A stretch of 64,000 bases of DNA from Amorphophallus konjac (GCA_022559845.1 CM040121.1:506892566-506956565); one strand, 5' to 3'. Shown: positions 1-12,272, counted from the first letter of the stretch. The notes: generated from the letters alone by a model not told the origin. Numbers and translations are program-made.

Positions 1-1128
1 GTTCTTCTAGAATAGGGGCAAACAGAACCTAGTTCAGGCAGGTCGACCGCCTCCCTAAACCGGTCGATCGACACATCTTCTGCTCTTCGCTCGTGATTCC
101 CGTTACACTCCGGAACCCACACGTGTGAGCCTTATTTGGGATGTCCCTTTACCACATTACCCCTGACCTATTGAAACTCATGTTAGACAAATTTTGGAGG
201 GTTCTAGAAGGGTTTTTCAAGTCTTTTGGGCACTTCCCTATGTATAAAAAATGTTGTTATGAACTTTGAAGAGACAACCCCATTTGAGCTATCGTTTCCT
301 ATCTTGTAGGAGAAGAAGGAGAAGAAACGAGAGAAGGAGAAGAAGAGAACGTGGTTTCATCTTCTCCAAGGTATTTTTGGGGTTCGTGGAAGAAGAAAAA
401 GAGGAGCGGATCGAAGAGAGGAAGAAGATGATGCTGAAATCGTGACCGTCCATCTTCCCTCCGACCTGAGCTTCAAGGAACGTGATGAACCGGCCATTGG
501 AGATCCAAAAGGGGAAAACTCTACATCTTTTATCTGTCCATTTGTGATGTTCTTCTTGGCTTATACTTTGTTTTGAGCATATCCTATGTATTTTGCTATA
601 TTTTTGAACTCGGGAAAATGTGTGTGGTATGACCATCTGCAATCAGTCATGTATGTAGAGTAACACATCTGTTGAAGTGCGTGTGTGTGTTATTGATCCG
701 ATCATCGAATCGTGTTGGAGACTTCGTCTCCGTGCATGGTCTGGGGTTTGTCCCCGCGTGTGCGTTGCTAAAGTGGCAGTGTGTTCTGGGGTTGTACCCC
801 GTGTATGTGCAGGCGCCGCCCTGCGTGGCTTGTGGAAGCCTCACCGGTTTGGTGATGGGTGGACGTAGGGAGTCCGTCGTGGTCCCGAACAACCTTAAAA
901 TTCCTCTCGCACTGTGTGATTGTGTGGTTTACTTGTTTGATTTGTTTACATGATCGTGTGAGATCGGAAAGGCTGAGAGAACTATTTCTTCTATGATTGA
1001 AATTTCATTTCATCATAGTTTAAATTTGATAGTTGTTTTAATTCTGCATAGTTAGTTTTAAAATTTGCCATATTACTTGGGGGACAATTCAACCCCCCCT
1101 TCTTGTCCGCTCGCCAACTGGGCCAACA
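1..1128 (+). repeat. copia-1 5' LTR, 3' part only
   Basis: Aligns with 6513-7638. It contains one GTCGAC-type pair (42 and 63), a TATA box at 243-251, and ends in the dinucleotide CA at 1128 just before the primer-binding site. The start of the LTR lies to the left of the window. Confidence 0.88.
243..251 (+). promoter_or_regulatory. TATA box of copia-1 5' LTR
   Basis: TATAAAAAA lies at the same place in both LTR copies (6760-6768 in the 3' LTR). It is the likely core promoter of the element. Confidence 0.55.
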
Positions 1129-1130
1129 AT

Positions 1131-1145
1131 TGGTATCAGAGCCAC
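1131..1145 (+). other. primer-binding site (tRNA-iMet) of copia-1
   Basis: TGGTATCAGAGCC starts two bases after the LTR end, the usual position and sequence for plant copia elements primed by initiator methionine tRNA. Confidence 0.9.
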
Positions 1146-1246
1146 AACTCTATTTTTCTTGAGGTCTAACGACCTCTAGAGAGATCCATGTTGGTGAGTA
1201 TTTTGAGCATCATGTCTGATAGTTATTTGTTTTCTCTTCCTTAGTT

Positions 1247-2939
1247 TAATGGCTGTAACCTCACTGAATGGCTTGGGCACATGAATCGTTTTATTAAAAC
1301 CATTGATGCCAAACTCTGGGATTTAGTTATGCATGATTCATATGGGTTGTCTAGTGATGAGTCTAAGTGGACTGACGAGCATATGAGAGAAATAAAGATA
1401 ATTCTATGCTCTTAAATATTTTTAAAGGTTCAATTGATCTTGGCAAATTTACACATGTTTCCTTATGTAGGATGGCCAAAGAGATCTTGGACTACTTGAT
1501 CGAAGTTCACTGGGGAAAGAAGTACAGCGTGTGCTTGATGGCTGACAAGCACGATAAATCAAGTAAGGAAAACTCTGAGCTTGTCTCTGAAGGTGAGGAA
1601 ATTTCTTTTGAACAACTTATGGATGCCTATGATACATTGTTAGATAAGTATAAGAAGGTCAAATCAAAAAATAAAAAATTGAAAAAGAAATCTGAAAATA
1701 TTCGTGTTGATAATTTTTCCTATGAAGAATGTGCTGAGCTTAAGGAATTAGTTGAGTCATCTATGTTTGATATTGATAGCCATAAAGAAACTGTATCATG
1801 TTTAAGAAATGAAAATGAATCTTTACTAGCTAAAATTTTCGAGTTGGAAGAAAATAAAAAGAAGCTTAAATTTGAATTGGAATCCAGGTCCATGATCGGC
1901 ACCTTCTTGATGAACTGATCTTAAATAAAAATCTTGTTGAAGAAATTGAGAAACTTAAAGAACAAAACAGTGTGTTGGTTGATAAATTGAACATTCATGA
2001 AAAAGGAAAATCTGTGAATGATGATGAATCACAAAAATTACATGAATTAAGACTGGAGATAGAAAATCACAAAATTGTAAATGTCATGCTAAATGAAAGA
2101 ATCATCTCCTGTGAAGAAGAAATAGCTAGCTATGAGTTTCATGTTTCATCACTTGAATATGAAATTCTTGATTTAAACAACTTATTGTCTAAGTTTGTGA
2201 ATGGCAAAGAGAATCTAGACAAAATCTTGGAGACCAAAGTAAATTTTCAAAGAGAAGGCCTTGGCTACACTCCAGTTAATAAAAATCTTTTGAAAATAAA
2301 CTTTATACATCATGTGTTCATAGTTCAAGTGCAGCTAGCTCTTCACACACATCTTCTAAACAGTTTATTACCCAGAAAAATCAGAAACCAAATGAAAATT
2401 TGAAAAAGAGAATCAAGTTGCATCAAAACCCCAAAAACATTACGGCTACCACTGTGCATGCTGAACACAAATCTTCTACACACACATATGCACATGTAAA
2501 GAAAGTCTCTTGTTTCTATTGTGGTAGAACTGGTCATATGATTCATGTGTGTCATGTCATGAAATTGGATGAACTAAATGCATATAAGAGAAATGGGCTC
2601 AAAAATTCAAGGAATTTTTCAAATAGTAAAACTACAGTTGAAAATTCTTATGATTATGCTAAAAGACCACATGGTAAAATTGCTTCTTTGCATTACTTTT
2701 ATTGTGGTAAACGTGGTCATATTATGCATGATTGTTACATGTTGAAAAAGGATGATTTGAAAGCATGCAGATATTAATTTATTTTCAAAAGAAGAAACAC
2801 TTCTTGTTTTTACTGTGGTGAATTAGGGCATACAATGTATGACTGTTCATTGATGAAATCTGATGATTTGAATGCATTGAAAATGAATAGAACTTTTAAT
2901 GAAAATGTCACTAACTCACAGGGAGCCAAAAAGGTTTAG
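1247..2939 (+). pseudogene. copia-1 gag remnant with coiled coil and three CCHC-like knuckles
   Basis: The frame starts with a UBN2-type gag N-terminus (FNGCNLTEWL motif, then KLWDLV and KWTDEH) up to about 1413, where it stops. A fragment of the later UBN2 region (MAKEILDYLIEVHWG) joins directly to the acidic linker, so the middle of gag and its first zinc knuckle are deleted. A long coiled coil follows (about 1600-2240), then a GLGY motif (about 2262). Three knuckle-like modules then occur in tandem at about 2511, 2697 and 2802. The second has Tyr in place of the first Cys. Several stops and frame changes break the gene. It once encoded the nucleocapsid and coat protein of the particle. Confidence 0.8.
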
Positions 2940-5372
2940 GTTCCTAAATTTGTCAAATGAGCTGACTTTTGTGCAGGTGTGCCTGGAGCAAAGGAGAATA
3001 AAAGGGGTAAATAAATTGGGACACACTCTTTTGATAAAACCCCAACATTGTCTTCCCTTTCACTATTAGATTATGATTTTGATAATCTTACTTCTTCCAG
3101 TTAGCCTTGTTTGATTGAGTCAATTGTCTTGATTTCTTCACAGGCCATATGAGGTTCTATTGAATGAATTTCTGGTATATAAAATGGTGGTCAGTGGAAG
3201 GTTGGATTAAGTCCAACTGGAAACTTCCACTATACGTGAGTTGATCTTTGGATCAAGTCTTCCGCCGCGTACCAGATTTCATATTTCAGTATGTTTGGCT
3301 CCTGAGGGAATATTTGTTTTGATGGATTCATTTTATCCTTAACATGAAATGCTTTTTGCACTGGTTGATTTTGAATACCCCACAAGGGTAAGAATTTGAA
3401 GTTTGAGAAAAACATGGTGTTTTCAATTGCTAATTGCTTGTCATGCTGATGTCCATGCTTGCTACTTTGCATACTCTGTAAATAAAATTAAACTTGGTAC
3501 TCATTTGAAGTTTGCATTCATGCTTTGTTGATTTTGGCAAAGGGTAGATGATTAGATGATTTACATACACTTCACTGAACATCTTGTGAATAATCTTAGT
3601 TTTTAAATTGCTTGACACTGCAAATAGAGTCTTTCATACTTTCACTCACCTTCTTGCAAATAACAATTCAGTTTTGCATTCACAGCATACATACTTAATT
3701 TCATGATACATATTTCACACATCTTTACATACTTGTGAATAGGAATAATTCTTCATCATCTTTTCACCTACATGCATGCATATGCATACATATACCTTGT
3801 ATCTATGCGTGCTTGAATGCTATGATTTTTTGGTATCTCAAATAGTGTGTAGTGGAAGGGTGGATTACATCTATCTGAAAGCTCTCACTATGCATGCCAG
3901 AAATCATCTTGTATGATCAAAATTCCACATCCTCGTTTGCGTGCATGTATATATTTTATAAAACCTGTCTTTGGAATCTTCAAAGACCTTACCTCCTTCA
4001 TAAGTAACAATGCAGTGATTTTGATCATTTGTGAATCATGACATATACAAAGGAGGAAGATTAATTTCTTACCATGCACACATTTCGGAGGAGTCATATC
4101 TGTGTTATGTCAAATTCATTTTCTACATACAAAGTAATTACCCACACACCATGCACATAATGAAGTAAATGACTTTAATCGATAAGGATTTAAGAAATTC
4201 TTTTCAACATTTTAAAGGGAACTTGAATCTCTACATGGAAATTAAGAGTAATCATGAGGAAAAAGTTACCTACCCCACAAATAATCAATAAGTGAAATGT
4301 CAAACCAAGTAGTCGGGAATCCTCACTAAAATAAATGAGAAAACTCGGGTCAAACGGTGAAGCAAAAATTCACAAGAATCAAAATTGTGACAAATCTAAG
4401 TAGCTGGGAATCCCTATTGAGACATATGAGGTGACTCGCGCCGAACGGTGAAGTCCAATAGAAGAAACATGAATAGGGTTGTGCGAAGCTACCGATTGTC
4501 GAGGATCTAAAATGAAAATGTAGAGAGAAAATAACCCTCTAGTGTTCTTAAGAAATTCTAAATATCCATACATTTCGAAGTTCATTTCTCATTGCTGCAC
4601 CTTTCACCTTTAGGTACTATTGTGATGAATGTATACCTTGAATTTGTCCTAATCATAGTTCATGCAGTGCCTCTAGCTTATGCATGCACGACTTTTTTCA
4701 TTATGCTTCATGTCTCAAACCTTGATTTTGAATCCACTGTTCACTCGCTATCCTTCTACCCCATTGAGGGGGAGCTATAGAATTACATGATTAATACTTG
4801 AGTGGTTGCTTGCTTGATTAATTTTATACATATCACAATTCATTTCACATAGATACACCTTTAGATCATACATGTACATATCAGGTTTAATAATCCCGTT
4901 GTTAGTCGATTATTGTTGATGAGAAAAGGGGGAGAATAATGTGTATTTCAGTTATACACTTTGCACATAGTTCGGTCATACATTTTGCATACAGTTCAGA
5001 ACTTGTGCATTTGCATATATTTCAATTATCTTGTGAATGTCATAGTTCTCTGCATATATAATGTGTTGCATAGCCTTGGCAGAACATAGTTGCACATTTA
5101 AAGTAGTACATACATATAAACTTTGCATTTTCAGGTTCGCACTTGTACATAATTTTGGGTTCTTGAAAGGCATGTGTTTCATCTTCAATTTGAACTAATT
5201 GTCTATGGAAATCTACCTGTGCATCACGTGTTTCCAAGGGGAAGAAAGCTTTTCAAAAGTAAAGAAGGAAGTGGTTCACTTGCAAGAGGTTGAGTTTAAG
5301 TCCACCCCCACTTTTTGATAATGCTAAAGGGGGAGAAAGTTTTGGGCTTGGCCATAATGTTTTGTCATCATC
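2940..5372 (+). other. copia-1 post-gag region, pol missing; AT-rich non-coding
   Basis: After the gag end (about 2940-3000) protease, integrase, RT and RNase H would be expected, but no such motif appears in any frame. The AT-rich sequence resembles the stretch between pol and the 3' LTR of copia-2. It has two approximate copies of a roughly 91 bp block (starting near 4306 and 4397, each with AGTAG then TGGGAAT or CGGGAAT and ending in ACGGTGAAG). Purine tracts resembling polypurine tracts lie near 4756, 4920 and 5325. Short open frames here have no recognisable domain and I do not call them genes. Confidence 0.65.
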
Positions 5373-5386
5373 AAAAAGGGGGAGAG
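5373..5386 (+). other. polypurine tract of copia-1
   Basis: AAAAAGGGGGAGAG directly precedes the 3' LTR. The same tract in the same context (TCATCA before it) precedes the 3' LTR of copia-2. Confidence 0.85.
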
Positions 5387-5703
5387 TATTGAGTTCGTTG
5401 ACTTTGGAAATAGTATTGATGATAATAAAATATTGTGTGTGCTTGATAGTGTTCATATTTTTTCCATGGATTGAACTCACGTCTATGTCTTGATGTGCAT
5501 AGTATGTTTCGTCATGCATAATGGTTTCAAAATGTGGTTCGATGTTTTCATGGTTTTTGAATGGAATCATTATTGACAGTGCATATGTCATTGAATAACT
5601 TAATTTCATGAATGAAATCTTTGCTTCATGGATTATGCCTTGCTATGATTGAGCGTGTTGGTTTGCTTTAGATTTACATGAAAATGCTTGGTTGTGTAAA
5701 TGG

Positions 5704-5706
<3 letters not shown>

Positions 5707-5749
<43 letters not shown>
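5707..5749 (+). repeat. (TA)n microsatellite in copia-1 3' LTR
   Basis: About 20 TA units in an uninterrupted run, in the U3 part of the LTR. Confidence 0.95.
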
Positions 5750-5752
<3 letters not shown>

Positions 5753-6414
5753 AAGTTTTCAAATGTTTGAAATGGTTGAAACAATTCATGGGGTTTTAAC
5801 TTTCATTATGGAGGGCAAATGGGTAATTAACTCACTTAATTCTGGATAAAACCTCAATTGCACACATGTGGGAATGGATGACCGTAACTCAATTGCACTC
5901 ACCTGGATGTCAAAGAATTCTTGAGTGGCTCATCTTGATGTGAATAACTCAAATTTCATTCTTGAGTTCATGGAATGTAAATGGGATAATTGTGTTCAAG
6001 CTTGAATTACATATTTTTGTGAGGCTTGATGCAGTGAGTTTGTGTGTTTTCTCTTAAGCAATGCTAGTTACAAAGGAGAAGGTTATTTAATCTTAATGCC
6101 CATACTAATGTGATATTCTTTGTGTTTTGCAGGCTCAAACCTTAGCTTAAATCCTCCGAAATCAAGGAAAATTGGTTACCTCTATTTCGTTGGGCATTTG
6201 AGGGTTTAAGGGGCTTTAATTGTTGTTTTCTGAACCTTTAGGATGTGCTTAAGCTATTTCAAATAGATCTTAATTGATGAAACTGGTTTGAATGTTGCTT
6301 TTGCACTCCATAAATGCATAACTATTGATTTCAATTTTTATAAGGTGGAAAATTAGGTTTTCAAAGTGTTTTCGGGCATATTTCCAGTGGCCAGACAGAA
6401 AACCTCATGCATAG

Positions 6415-6585
6415 GTCGACCTCCTATGGAGGGCAGGTCGACCTGTTGTTCCCAGCCTTGGCCAAGACAGAACCTTGTTCAGGTCCGGTCGACCGAAACT
6501 TGAGAGGTGGTCAATCGGTTCTTCCAGAACAGGGGCAAACAGAACCTCGTTCAAGCCGGTCGACCGCCTCCCTAAACTGGTCGAC
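6415..6585 (+). promoter_or_regulatory. paired GTCGAC palindrome array, copia-1 U3
   Basis: GTCGAC words start at 6415 and 6437 (22 nt apart), 6488 and 6510 (22; the second is GTCAAT), and 6559 and 6580 (21). The pairs repeat every 71-73 nt. The array lies about 175 nt upstream of the TATA box at 6760. The last pair is also present in the 5' LTR (42 and 63). This resembles an array of dimer-binding sites or short hairpins; the function is unknown. Confidence 0.7.
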
Positions 6586-7641
6586 CGACACATCTTATGC
6601 TCTTCGCTTGTAATTCCCGTTTCATAACGGAACCCACACATGCGAGCCTTATTTGGGGTGTTCTTTTACCACATTACCCCTGACCTATTGACACTCATGT
6701 TAGACATATTTTGGAGAGTTCTAGAAGGGTTTTTCAAGTCTTTTGGGCACTGCCCTATGTATAAAAAATGTTGTTGCGAACTTTGAAGAGACAACCCCAT
6801 TTGAGCTAACGTTTCCTATCTTGTAGGAGAAGAAGGGGAAGAAGAGAATGTGGTTTCATCTTCTCCAAGGCATTTTAGGGGTTCGTGGAAGAAGAAAAAG
6901 AGGAGCGGATCGAAGAGAGGAAGAATATGACGTTGAAATCGTGACCGTCAATCTTCCCTCCGACCTGAGATTCAAGGAACGTGATCAGCCAGCCATTGGA
7001 GATCCAAAGGGGGGAAACTCTACATCTTTTATCTGTCCATTTGTGATGTTCTTCTTGGCTTATACTTTGTTTTGAGCATATCCTGTGTATTTTTCTATAT
7101 TTCTGAACTCGGAAAAATGTGTGTGGTATGACCGTCTGAGAACGATCGTGTGTGTAGATTGTTGTGTCTGTTGAAGCGTGTGTGTGTGTGTGTGTGTTGT
7201 TGTTGATCCGGTCGATGGATCGTGTTGGAGACTTTGTCTCCGTGCATGGTTTGGGGTTCATCCCCGCGTGTGTGTTGCTGCAGCGGTAGCGTGTTCTGGG
7301 GTTGTACCTCGTGTATGTGCAGGTGTCGCCCTACTTGGTTAGTGAAAGCCTCACCGATTTGGTGAGGGGTGGACGTAGAGATTCCGTCGTGATCCCGAAC
7401 CACCTTAAAATTCCTCTCACACTGTGTGATTGTGTGGTTTGCTTGTTTGATTCGTTTACATGATCGTATGAGATCGAAAAGGCTGAGAGAACTATTTCTC
7501 TTAGGATTTAAATTTCATTTCATCATAGTTTAAATTTGATAGTTGTTTTAATTCTGCGTAGTTAGTTTTAAAATTTGTCATATCGCTTGGGAGACAATTC
7601 AACCCTCCCTTCTTGTCCGCTCGCCAATTGGGCCAACAATT

Positions 7642-8689
7642 ATGTATTAATTATAGAAAACTTAATTAGTTTCTAATAAAGAATAGATATCCACTGCCGA
7701 AGATTGATGATTTGTTTGATCTACTTCAGTCTGTTAGTATGTTTTTTTAAGATTGATCTCAGATCGGGTTATTATCAGTTGAAGATTCAAGTCAGGATAT
7801 TCCTAAGATAGCTTTCAAGATGAGATATGGTCATTTTCAGTTCGTAGTGATGCCCTTTGGACTTATTAATACACTAGCAACTTTTATGAACATGATGAAT
7901 AGAGTGTTTTAGCCTTACCTTGATGATTTTGTGATGATTTTTATTGATGATGTACTAGTGTACTCTCCTAGTGTCGAGGCTCATCAAGAATATCTGAGGT
8001 TGTTGTTGCAGAGATTAAGTAAAAGATCATAAATTGTATGTGAAATTCAGTTAAGTGTGAGTTCTGATAGAAGAGAGTTTCTTAGGTCATGTTATATTTG
8101 CAGATGGAATTTCTGTTGATCCAAAGAAGGTGAAGACAATTTTGGAATGGAGTTATCCTTAGACTCCTGTTGAGGTCTGTAGTTTCCTTGGAATGGCAGG
8201 TTATGATCGCAGATTTATTAAGAGATTTGTCTAATATTGTAGCCATAATAACCAAGTTGACCAGGGAAGGAGAGAAGTTCTTGTAGACTACTATGAGGTC
8301 AGTTTTCAAGAGATGAAGTGAAGGTTGGTGCAGGCTCTTGTTCTTGCTCTATCAAGGGGATAGAGAATTTCATTATGTATACTGATGCTTTGAAGTTAGG
8401 GCTGAGGTGTGTGCTAATGCAGCATGGAAGAGTGATTGCCTATGTGTCTAGATAATTGAAGGATCATAAGCTCAATTATCCAACCTGTGATTTAGAGTTG
8501 GCCGCTATAGTACATGCATTGAAGATTTAGGAACACTACCTATATGGTGCCACCTTTGAGGTGTTTACTGATTAGAAGAGCTTGAAGTAGATTTACTCTC
8601 AGAAGGAGTTGAATATGAGGTAGCGTAGGTGGCTAGAGTTTCTTAAAGATTATGACTTCACTGTGAATTACCATCTTGAAAAGGTGAAT
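7642..8689 (+). pseudogene. chromovirus RT and RNase H fragment
   Basis: The frame CINYRKLN, NRYPLPKIDDLFD, then a region matching [13 protein letters not shown] and FIDDVLVYS (the RT catalytic aspartates as IDD) is readable across several frameshifts. After about 8120 come GISVDPKKV and FLGMAGY (RT connection), then the RNase H segment with YTDALKLG, GRVIAYVS, LNYPTCDLELAA, HYLYGATFEVFTD and LKDYDFTVNYH. Premature stops are mostly TAG where Gln is expected. The gene would have copied element RNA to DNA. It ends at the solo LTR insertion at 8690. Confidence 0.85.
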
Positions 8690-8849
8690 TGTTGGAAAAA
8701 TACTTTTTCACAAATTTATTATTTAAAATTATTATGAAATACATAATTATTTATCCTAATTATTAAACTAAATTATAGGTTTAACCATAGCTTAGGTCTT
8801 CATATAAGTACATAAAAGAAATAAGATCAGACACACATAATGACAAAGA

Positions 8850-9250
8850 CTTAAAAGATGATCCATCATCTAAGGGCTAGGAGATAGGCGAAAGGATAGA
8901 CAATCCATTGCCTAAGTCTTGAAAGATAGGCGGAAAGACCTTCTAGCAGATAGGCAGAATCTCTACTATCTCAGAGCTATAAAGCAAATAGGCGAAAATG
9001 TCTTCTAACAGATAGGCAGAATTTTTGCTATCTTAGAGATATAAAGTTAGATGAAAAGGCCTCATGCTATCTCAAGAATAAAAAGAAATTTGGCAAAAAA
9101 GCCTCTTGCTATCACAAGAATATAAAGAAAAGTTAGGCAAAAGGTCTCCTGCTATCTCAAGAATATAAAGTAGATAGGTGGAATTCCTACTATCTCAGAA
9201 AGGAAAGTAACATAGACATAAAAGGCTCTAAAACTAAGTCAGAAGTAGGC
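8850..9250 (+). repeat. degenerate tandem repeats with GATAG/CTATC words
   Basis: Units of about 60-65 bp repeat the words AGATAGGC and CTATCTCAGAG or CTATCTCAAGA followed by ATATAAAG. GATAGGC and CTATC face each other within units, giving short inverted pairs. The array is in the U3-like part of the solo LTR, about 800 bp upstream of its TATA box. Confidence 0.65.
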
Positions 9251-10194
9251 GATATTGCGCCCACACTAGGAAAACAACAAATCTAGATTGGCGAGAGCAC
9301 TATCTTATTAATAGATGATTCTGTGCCTATCTTAGCTAAATGACAAACGTGTCTACTTTTTCATCTCTCTGTTTAAATGAGACATGTGTCCACACATGAT
9401 TAAGAAATAATCAACCAATCATCTTGTAAAGCATGCACGTGAAATACCTTGAGGATCATAGTAATGCGCAATATCTCAAGCATCGTAGTCCTACATGGAA
9501 AGAAGTATTGACCACTTGGCTGACCCTGTAGCTGCATTTAATCCCTCATATCTTTTGAGATACGTCTCCGATCAAGCGTATATACATATCTCACGTCTGC
9601 ATTTATTGCTCAGTATCTATTGAGATTTTCGTATGTTATCAAAGTGTATTATATTGTATTCTACTGCATACTCTCTCTTTGAACTAAAATGGCATAAAGC
9701 ATGTATTATTTTTTCATTTATTTATTCTTGCTATTTCAAATTTCCTTGCTTTATCTCATGTTGCATTTAAGGGCCTGCATGGCACAAATGTTTTTAGTAT
9801 ACCTACATGCACATGTTCATGGGAAGAAAAGGCATACAAGCATGCAAAAGGAAAGATACAGACAGGTGTATCTCTACAGTAGAAGATCTACCCTACCTAC
9901 TACTTGAACAAAAACTAGAGTGACCAAGCTATGGACAAGATAAAGACCCAATGATCCACGCTGGAAAACTCAGGGTCCATATTGCATACAGATCTCTACA
10001 TACTAAGTTCTAGGGATCTGGCTGTTGAAGGGTGTTGTATCTAATAAACATTAAATTCTCACCTTATAAATACTTGAAGGTTGTTGAGAGAAAGAAAATG
10101 GAATGCCTTTGAATGAATGATCAAGGATTCAAGTGCCCTTCTACAATCAAAGCATCCCCAACATTCTACTTCCTCACATTCACACCAAGGTAGG

Positions 10195-10199
10195 ACTTC
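10195..10199 (+). other. target site duplication, left copy (ACTTC)
   Basis: ACTTC immediately before the first LTR matches ACTTC at 16147-16151 immediately after the third LTR. It shows that the three-LTR array sits at one insertion site. Confidence 0.85.
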
Positions 10200-12011
10200 T
10201 GACGAGGATCGTCAAGCAGCATGGGCAACTATCTAATTATATTTATTTTAAGTGTTTTATGTTAATGGGCCACTTTAGTGGGCCTATATGTGTACTTTTT
10301 CTTTTTATAGAAAATAAGATATGTCACCATCATATAATAAGTCTTTTAGTGTCTTAAGTCTTCCCACGAGAATTATGATAGGTAAGAGTTGTTAAGTGTT
10401 AGGTGTTCAATGTCAGAGATGTTAGGTGTGGTTTGAATAAGTTTTCTGTCTGTCATGTGAAGAGTCTATATAAGAGTATGTAACCCCATGTTATAATGGA
10501 GAACGATGAAATTGAAATGAAGAATTATTGAATGATAATTGAGTTTTTCCCAAGGGAAGCAAAGGGCGCAGCCCCCTCTCTCCTCTCCACCCCCTTGCAG
10601 CTGAGAAAGCTCCTTCATCTTGAGGTGTGATACCTTCATATCAGTCCTCTAGTGGGTGAGAAGCTCAGCACCGCCGCCGCTGCCGCCATAGAGTCACCGA
10701 CGCACCACCACCGCCTCATCGTCGAAATTCTGTCTACCTCCTTCCAGTAGCTTGAAGCCCGATTTTTAGCTCTCAATCTGAAGATCTGATCAGGCTAAAA
10801 TTTTTAGGGTGAGTTCCCCTTGTTGTTACCACGTCCCATAAAAAGTTTCACATTGATCCAATTTCGTTGGCCCCCCCTTCCCATTTAAAATCCCACTGCC
10901 TACACAGTCTGCCCCTGTGCAGATTCTGTGTTCTAGCAGCCCATCTCTTCTCTGATTTGACCCCCTTTATAATTTCAGATCGAGCTGAAATTTGGACTGG
11001 GACTTTTGTCCACTAAAACCCCTTGCGATAATTTTTTTATGATTTTTTGAGTTTGTTTACCCTTCCTAAAAATCTCTGCAAAAATCGGATCTTATTCTGT
11101 TCCCAGTAGTCCAGATCTGACCTTTCCTGCTATAAAATTCACTCCACCCCCTAAACCACCTCCAAAAATTACCAACAAAAATTGTACGTCATCCACACAA
11201 TCCCATCTATCATCCATAAAAATTTCAAGTCCTAGATCCACCGCTTGCCCTTCAGTCAAACAACGTTTTCAGGCAGATCCCAATCTGCCCAGTATTTCTG
11301 AGACAGAAGGTCCGCCTGTTCTAAATTCCACCAAGGAGGATACAGAGACAGGAAAATTCTGTAACACCAGGTGGTCGTAGATCTGCAAGAGATCTTCGCA
11401 ACGGCGCTGGTTTCACGTCGATCCGATGTCAGAGCTGATCACAGTGTTTTTTTCTCGCCGAGTCACGCAGTGCTGAAACAGCAGAACAGGTTCAGGACAG
11501 CAAGCTGCCGCACCGAGTAGCAGCATGTCGGAACCCCCGAACCTACCCAAAAGCCGCCCGTCAACCCAAGTGTGATACTCTCGGGTTCCACTGTAGCCCT
11601 TTACCTCCTTGCGTGGAGTAGGCAGTAAAACTCTTGCTGTAATTATTGTTAATTGTTGTACCGAGAGTACGAGTCTTGGCCGAGGTCGTCTTCCCCACGC
11701 CCGGAGCGTGGAGGTATCATGTCCGCTCCCTCACTCGGCATTTTGCTTACTCCGTATATTTCTATATGCCGCTGCTTGCATGTGATAGGTTAATCTAGCC
11801 CGTTAAGTATTTTAATCACCGCTGCGAGAGAGGGCGAAACATGTCCCGTGACCCGATCCTAGCACGAAAGAGAGTTGACCACCCTAACTCATTGCCGATT
11901 TCTCAACCGCGCACATCTGCACGTTTTCCTCGCTAGGGACGAGTCGCGAGTTTGCCTAGAGTCCAAGGTTTGCATCCAAATTGACATCGAGTCGCGTCCC
12001 GTCCCGCATCA
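10200..12011 (+). repeat. tandem element LTR 1
   Basis: Starts TGACGAGGATC and ends CCCGCATCA. A TATA box (TATATAA, about 10467-10473) lies near the middle. Downstream it has GCC-rich repeats (about 10670-10690), where a transcribed leader would be. Short frames in it are not conserved as proteins between the three copies. Confidence 0.9.
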
Positions 12012-12272
12012 AAATGGTATCAAAGCAGTTGCCCACTTGTTCTCACAAGTTCGGTCCTTGGCTACGTCCGTTCTGCCACGAAGGGACAATTTAAAACTTC
12101 TGGTGCATCGTCCTTGAGATGGGGACGGGTGCGAGACCCCATTTGAAGCTCTAGATCCGTCCTTCTCTGCCGTCCATCTTCACCGCCCGCCTCCACTGCT
12201 GCCACCACCGACACCGCTACTCCTCCAAGCAAAGGACCTCGGTTCGAGGTCGAACCTCCTCCAAGCGGAGTT
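12012..12272 (+). other. tandem element internal domain 1
   Basis: Primer-binding site TGGTATCAAAGC at 12015 (one mismatch to the iMet consensus), then 230 bp of GC-rich sequence, then AAGCGGAG as a short purine tract before the next LTR. A minus-strand frame of 79 codons here is kept in the second copy too, but the two domains are very similar as DNA, so this is not evidence of coding. Confidence 0.85.

Larger units (their letters stand above)
1..7638 (+). mobile_element. copia-1: old SIRE-like Ty1/copia element, pol deleted, left end outside window
   Basis: The last 1128 bases of a 5' LTR (1-1128) match the 3' part of a second copy ending at 7638. A tRNA-iMet type primer-binding site follows the first copy and a polypurine tract precedes the second. 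The internal region holds gag remnants (coiled coil, CCHC knuckles) but no integrase, RT or RNase H, so the element is non-autonomous by deletion. The element interrupts an RT reading frame that resumes at about 7642, so it is nested in the chromovirus. The two LTR copies differ at many sites, so the insertion is old. The SIRE-like assignment rests on the gag coiled coil, the GLGY motif shared with copia-2 and the repeated purine tracts. Confidence 0.85.
5390..7638 (+). repeat. copia-1 3' LTR (about 2.25 kb)
   Basis: It begins with TG after the polypurine tract (5387-5390; the exact base is uncertain) and ends in CA at 7638. Its last 1.1 kb matches 1-1128. It contains a (TA)n tract, GTCGAC pairs at 6415/6437, 6488/6510 and 6559/6580, a TATA box at 6760 and a GT-rich run near 7178-7200. 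The five bases after it, ATTAT at 7639-7643, should be the target duplication, but the matching left flank lies outside the window. Confidence 0.85.
8690..10199 (+). repeat. solo LTR (about 2.1 kb in total), left part
   Basis: It starts TGTTGGAAAAA exactly where the chromovirus RNase H frame breaks. The right part is 16152-16745; together they give about 2.1 kb with no primer-binding site or internal region, so a solo LTR is the best reading. It ends with a C-rich motif (CACCCGCCTCTAGGGTG) seen at plant copia LTR ends. Flanks TGAAT (8685-8689) and CTAAT (16745-16749) may be a decayed target duplication. A TATA box is at about 10063-10070 (TTATAAAT). The ORF at 9701-9907 has no recognisable domain. 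Confidence 0.65.

Noticed and set aside
672..953. 93-codon plus-strand frame in the copia-1 LTR
   Set aside because: The frame is not kept in the matching part of the 3' LTR (about 7170-7450).
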